Source: JAWXCE01 sp033764775 (GTDB lineage: Bacteria; Pseudomonadota; Alphaproteobacteria; Rhizobiales; Rhodomicrobiaceae). Taken from it: DNA of 64,000 nt. Where the stretch lies: the NCBI GenBank assembly GCA_033764775.1, contig JANRIQ010000020.1:1-64000 (forward strand), read 5' to 3'. The position numbers and the translations under genes were made by a program. Below the pieces are notes generated by a model, which saw only the letters and a list, made by a program, of their open reading frames with translations, searched no databases and was not told the DNA's origin. This document shows, piece after piece, positions 61,038 through 64,000 of this stretch. The stretch's first letter is position 1, and every line of letters starts with the position of its first letter.

Positions 61038-61042
61038 CCCGG

Positions 61043-61264
61043 TCAGTCGTCCGGCGACGGGTCGATGACGCGCGCCTCGTCCGGGAGCATCACCGGAACG
61101 CCGTCGATGACGGCATAGGCGAGGCCGGCCTTTTTGCTGATCAGCTCGCGCGTGGATGGATCGTAGCGCAGCGGCCCTTTGGTGAGCGGGCAGACAAGCA
61201 TTTCCATCAATTTGGGGTCGGTTTCGCCGCGGTCGTGCGCGCGAGCCTGCTCCGTGTCCGCCAT
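61043..61264 (-). CDS. Trm112-family (UPF0434) protein
   Basis: The 73-residue protein has the conserved MEMLVCPLTKGPLRYD and AYAVIDGVPVMLPDEA. Trm112-like proteins are small zinc-binding or related activators of methyltransferases; a single Cys remains here, so zinc is unlikely. It follows the LON gene by 9 bp. Confidence 0.85.
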   Translation of the reverse strand: MADTEQARAHDRGETDPKLMEMLVCPLTKGPLRYDPSTRELISKKAGLAYAVIDGVPVMLPDEARVIDPSPDD

Positions 61265-61273
61265 CCCCTTCGC

Positions 61274-61969
61274 CTAGTGCATGCTGCCGCCGCCATTGTC
61301 GGGGGCGGCCATGTCCATCTCCGCGAGCGCCATCAGCACCTCCGAACGGGCTTTCAGGTCCGCCGCCTCCAGAAGCGCCTGCTTTTCCTCCGCGCCGTAC
61401 GGGCTAATCATCGCGAGCGTATTGATGAGCATCTCGGCGGGAGATTTCTGGATGCTCTGCCAGTCGGCCACGAGCTTGCGCGCTTCGAGATAGCTCTTGA
61501 GGATGGTCAGAAACTTGTCCCAGTCGACCAGATCCTGGCCATGGCCGGGGATGAAGTCTTCTTTGTAGGCCTCCGCGCTGACCTCGCAAATCCGATACGG
61601 TTTGGTCGTCTGCCGCTCGCTCACCACATCGAAACGCGCGATCCCCGTCAGCGTCACCAGCATGCGGCCGTCGTCCGTCTCCGTGAACGACGTGATGCGA
61701 CCCGCGCATCCCGTTTGCCGCAGCGAATACGCCTTGCCGGATGGGGATTCCTGCGCGCCGCCCGGCGATTGCGGCTGGATGATGCCGATGATGCGCGAGT
61801 CCGAAATGGCGTCGTTCACCATCGCCAGATAGCGCGGCTCGAAGATGTTGAGCGGCAGAGAGGAACGGGGCAGCAGGATGCATCCGGTGAGCGGGAACAC
61901 CGGGATGGCCCGCGGCAGGTCGCTCGGGCCGCGATAACGGTCTGTCACACCCAAAGATGCATCCCCCAA
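61274..61969 (-). CDS. LON substrate-binding domain protein (no protease)
   Basis: The 231-residue protein has only the Lon N-terminal domain (IPVFPLTGCILLPRSSLPLNIFEPRY; GCAGRITSFTETDDGRMLVTLTGIARF). It lacks ATPase and peptidase domains, a common stand-alone gene in Alphaproteobacteria. The TTG at 61969 is tentative, since TTG or GTG codons a few residues in also fit. It lies 21 bp after ybbN. Confidence 0.85.
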   Translation of the reverse strand: MGDASLGVTDRYRGPSDLPRAIPVFPLTGCILLPRSSLPLNIFEPRYLAMVNDAISDSRIIGIIQPQSPGGAQESPSGKAYSLRQTGCAGRITSFTETDDGRMLVTLTGIARFDVVSERQTTKPYRICEVSAEAYKEDFIPGHGQDLVDWDKFLTILKSYLEARKLVADWQSIQKSPAEMLINTLAMISPYGAEEKQALLEAADLKARSEVLMALAEMDMAAPDNGGGSMH

Positions 61970-61990
61970 AAATTCGCCCGGGCCAAACTC

Positions 61991-62896
61991 TTACGAGAAC
62001 AGCAGCGACGACAGACGCCGGCGTCCGCTGACCGCATGAGGATCGTCGAAGCCCCAGGCGTCGAAAAATTCGATCAACTGCGTCTTGGCCGCCTGGTCGT
62101 TCCACGCGCGGTCGAGCCGGATGATCTCCAACAGTTGTTCAGCCGCCTCGGCGCGCGCATTCTTGGCGTTGAGCGCGAGCGCCAGATCGTAACGCGCCTG
62201 GAAGTCGCTCGGATTGCGTTCGACGCGGGCGCGAAGGGTTTTCTCATCCTCGCGGCCGGCGCTTTTCTGCGCAAGAGCGAGCATGGCCCGCGCGCTCGCC
62301 AGCGGTGCGGCGCTTTGCTTGGATGTGGGCGCCAAGGCCAGCGTCTGCTCAGCGCGCTTCAGATCGCCGATGGCGATGTAGCATTTGGCCAGCCCGGCGA
62401 TGGCCTCCACATTCTCCCGGTCGGCCTGTAAAACCGCCGCGTAAAGCTCGGCGGCCGCGTTGACGTCGCCCCCTGCGAGCGCGGCCGCGGCGGCCTCCAT
62501 CAGATCGCCGTCATCCTCGGGCGCGCCGGCGAGCCGGTCGATGAAGGCCTTCACCTGGCTTTCGGGCAAAGCGCCCATGAAGCCGTCCACGGGCTGGCCG
62601 TTCTGGAAGGCGAACACGGCGGGAATGGACTGCACGCCCAATTGCCCCGCGATGGCCGGGTGCTCGTCGATGTTCATCTTGACGAGCCGAACCTTTCCGC
62701 CGGCCGCTTTGACAAGCTTCTCCAGCACGGGAGTGAGCTGCCTGCACGGCCCGCACCACGGCGCCCAGAAATCGACGATTACGGGCGTTTTGCGCGACGC
62801 TTCGATTACGTCCCGCGCAAATGTCTGAGTGGTGGTGTCCTTGATGAGGTCGCTCTTGCCGTCGCCGTTGGATTTCTTGCCGCCGAATGTCAGCAT
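61991..62896 (-). CDS. ybbN: Thioredoxin-TPR co-chaperone (YbbN/CnoX-like)
   Basis: The 301-residue protein has a thioredoxin domain with active site WCGPC (Cys48-Cys51) and a C-terminal TPR region (about 150-300), the CnoX architecture that protects proteins from oxidation and hands them to GroEL/DnaK. The CGPC motif retained here implies redox activity. First gene of a ybbN-LON-Trm112 operon. I chose the ATG at 62896. Confidence 0.92.
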   Translation of the reverse strand: MLTFGGKKSNGDGKSDLIKDTTTQTFARDVIEASRKTPVIVDFWAPWCGPCRQLTPVLEKLVKAAGGKVRLVKMNIDEHPAIAGQLGVQSIPAVFAFQNGQPVDGFMGALPESQVKAFIDRLAGAPEDDGDLMEAAAAALAGGDVNAAAELYAAVLQADRENVEAIAGLAKCYIAIGDLKRAEQTLALAPTSKQSAAPLASARAMLALAQKSAGREDEKTLRARVERNPSDFQARYDLALALNAKNARAEAAEQLLEIIRLDRAWNDQAAKTQLIEFFDAWGFDDPHAVSGRRRLSSLLFS

Positions 62897-63084
62897 GTGC
62901 GCGCCTTGTTGAGGATGATCTTGGTTCACTTGCGTTAAAATGGTTTCTTGCCCCGCTTTTGGCAAGAAAGGAGTTTGGCGCGTCCACGTGCTGGCGATGC
63001 GGCGGAGCCGCGCCCAACGCGGCGCTTGCAAAGGCGGCGGGGATGCGCCATAACTCCCGCCTGTTCGGCGAAAAGCCAGTGTGA

Positions 63085-63159
63085 GCGGGCGTAGCTCAGG
63101 GGTAGAGCATCACCTTGCCAAGGTGAGGGTCGGGCGTTCGAATCGCCTCGCCCGCTCCA
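63085..63159 (+). tRNA. tRNA-Gly (GCC)
   Basis: The acceptor stem GCGGGCG pairs with CGCCCGC, the anticodon arm is CCTTGCCAAGG with anticodon GCC, the T arm contains GTTCGAAT, and the CCA end is encoded (TCCA). Its D-arm reads GCTCAGGGGTAGAGC. No integrase is adjacent. Confidence 0.97.
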
Positions 63160-63171
63160 AAATTCCAACCA

Positions 63172-63489
63172 TCACCCCGAGACGACTTTCAGCCCCGTTA
63201 TGGACGCGACAAGCGCGGCGATGAAAAACAGCCGCCAGAAGTTCATCGGCTCGCCGAACGCCACCACGCCGAGCATGACCGTGCCCACGACGCCGATGCC
63301 GCACCATACGGCGTAGGCCGTGCCCATGGGGATGGTCTGAGCGGCCTTATCGAACAGCGTGAAGCTGAGAGTGACAAAGAAAGCGAACGCCAGAGACGGC
63401 CACAGCTTGGTGAACCCTTCCGCGTAGCGCAGCGCGGTGGTGAAGCCGATCTCGGCCACTCCCGCCGCGATAAGATAGAGCCAGGCCAT
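63172..63489 (-). CDS. Small multidrug resistance (SMR) family transporter
   Basis: The 105-residue protein has four TM helices with the SMR Glu at residue 13 (AAGVAEIGFTTALR) and PMGTAYAVWCGIGVVGT. SMR proteins export guanidinium or quaternary cations as antiparallel dimers; whether this is Gdx-like or Qac-like needs comparison. It is immediately downstream of the DUF6494 gene, which ends at 63490. Confidence 0.9.
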   Translation of the reverse strand: MAWLYLIAAGVAEIGFTTALRYAEGFTKLWPSLAFAFFVTLSFTLFDKAAQTIPMGTAYAVWCGIGVVGTVMLGVVAFGEPMNFWRLFFIAALVASITGLKVVSG

Positions 63490-63687
63490 CTATTCCAGCT
63501 CGATCTCGCCTTCGACCACATGATTGAGGCCGCCGTCGCCGGTGAGAGTCATCTTCACCTTCATGGTCCCTGGGCCTTTAAGGCCAGCGTCGCGGACTGT
63601 CTTCTCGATCTCCTGCTGCGAGGTCACCCCCACATGCTTCAGAAACTTGCGTAGCGACATGTTGAATTTGCCTTCACCCGCTTCCAT
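63490..63687 (-). CDS. DUF6494 family protein
   Basis: The 65-residue protein contains MSLRKFLKHVGVTSQQEIEKTVRDAGLKG and a final beta-like VKMTLTGDGGLNHVVEGEIELE. DUF6494 is a small alphaproteobacterial family without known function. It abuts the SMR gene (stop 63490, start 63489), so the two are an operon. A Met at residue 10 could be the true start. Confidence 0.8.
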   Translation of the reverse strand: MEAGEGKFNMSLRKFLKHVGVTSQQEIEKTVRDAGLKGPGTMKVKMTLTGDGGLNHVVEGEIELE

Positions 63688-63790
63688 TGGATAAGCTCCC
63701 GATCTCTTGCTATCGTTTCGTCTTCACTTAGGTGCATGTTCGCGCTCAGGCGCAACCGCAACCTGCGCCGCCGCAGTTGGGGAAACGTTG

Positions 63791-64000
63791 ATGACGCTCC
63801 ACAGCGTACAACCGCACAACGCCATGGTCGATCCGTTCGGGCGCCATGTGAGCTATCTGCGCGTGTCCGTCACAGACCGCTGCGACTTCCGCTGCGTCTA
63901 CTGCATGGCGGAGAACATGACGTTCCTGCCCAAGGCCGACCTGCTGACGCTGGAGGAGCTTGACCGGCTCTGTTCGACATTCATCGGCATGGGCGTGCGC
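63791..64000 (+). CDS. moaA: GTP 3',8-cyclase MoaA (5' part, runs off the window)
   Basis: The first 70 residues include the radical-SAM iron-sulfur motif CDFRCVYC (Cys31, 35, 38) and FGRHVSYLRVSVTDR, the MoaA N-terminus. It makes the molybdenum-cofactor precursor with MoaC. The ATG at 63791 is taken; an ATG at 63824 is a possible alternative. Domain ends lie outside the window. Confidence 0.95.
   Translation, partial: MTLHSVQPHNAMVDPFGRHVSYLRVSVTDRCDFRCVYCMAENMTFLPKADLLTLEELDRLCSTFIGMGVR

Noticed and set aside
63085..63159. tRNA-Gly as an integration site for a genomic island
   Set aside because: No direct repeat of the tRNA 3' end, integrase or foreign-looking DNA flanks it; the following genes are ordinary small core genes.

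Overview
The window is chromosomal DNA of a GC-rich alphaproteobacterium, most probably of the order Hyphomicrobiales. Supporting signs are the lysC/ubiG neighbourhood, the prmC-prfA-ptsP-lysC block with a DUF4167 gene beside it, the anmK/tyrS pair, proteins of the DUF1178, DUF1289 and DUF6494 families, and an Irr-like iron box ahead of dps. No genus can be fixed from the sequence alone. Most of the window is dense housekeeping DNA with short intergenic gaps and frequent gene overlaps.

Layout. 1-15.6 kb: clpB (5' part only), a MOSC protein, DUF4167, the prmC-prfA-ptsP-lysC block (translation termination, nitrogen PTS, aspartokinase), a LysR regulator, ubiG, a nitrilase-family/DUF1178 pair, grxC, comF, a methyltransferase, mutT and a PmtA-like methyltransferase. 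15.7-21.5 kb: gph, an orphan soxX-soxA pair of c-type cytochromes, an AT-richer patatin phospholipase next to a SLOG-type nucleotide-binding protein (a possible defence pair), and small secreted proteins. 21.5-26.5 kb: a TetR-adaptor-RND efflux operon with a clear operator. 26.5-41.9 kb: serine hydrolase, anmK, tyrS, sirtuin, a giant AsmA-like protein, a thiol peroxidase, a MaoC hydratase, ribF, opgG, an iron-box-preceded unknown gene plus dps, DUF1289, and lepA.

41.9-45.6 kb is the unusual part. The last ~160 bp of lepA are followed by four further, variously decayed copies of the same lepA 3' end (about 43191-43318, 43866-44027, 44536-44696 and 45505-45582). Between successive copies sits one small cargo module: a wHTH/HEPN-like two-gene operon, a DUF4160-DUF2442 pair, a small secreted protein, and an SDR oxidoreductase. 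Each cargo begins within 0-6 bp of a lepA stop codon or its equivalent. No recombinase lies in the array. It reads as repeated insertion of single-operon cassettes at the lepA 3' end, each bringing or duplicating a lepA tail. I do not know of a description of such an array.

45.6-64 kb returns to core functions: a KTSC protein, small secreted proteins, TerC, an ABA4-like membrane protein, DUF2076, formate-THF ligase, ftsK, a DapC-like aminotransferase, glnK with two amtB genes behind a candidate sigma-54 promoter, tesB, a Ubi-type hydroxylase, a ybbN-LON-Trm112 operon, tRNA-Gly(GCC), an SMR transporter with DUF6494, and the 5' part of moaA.
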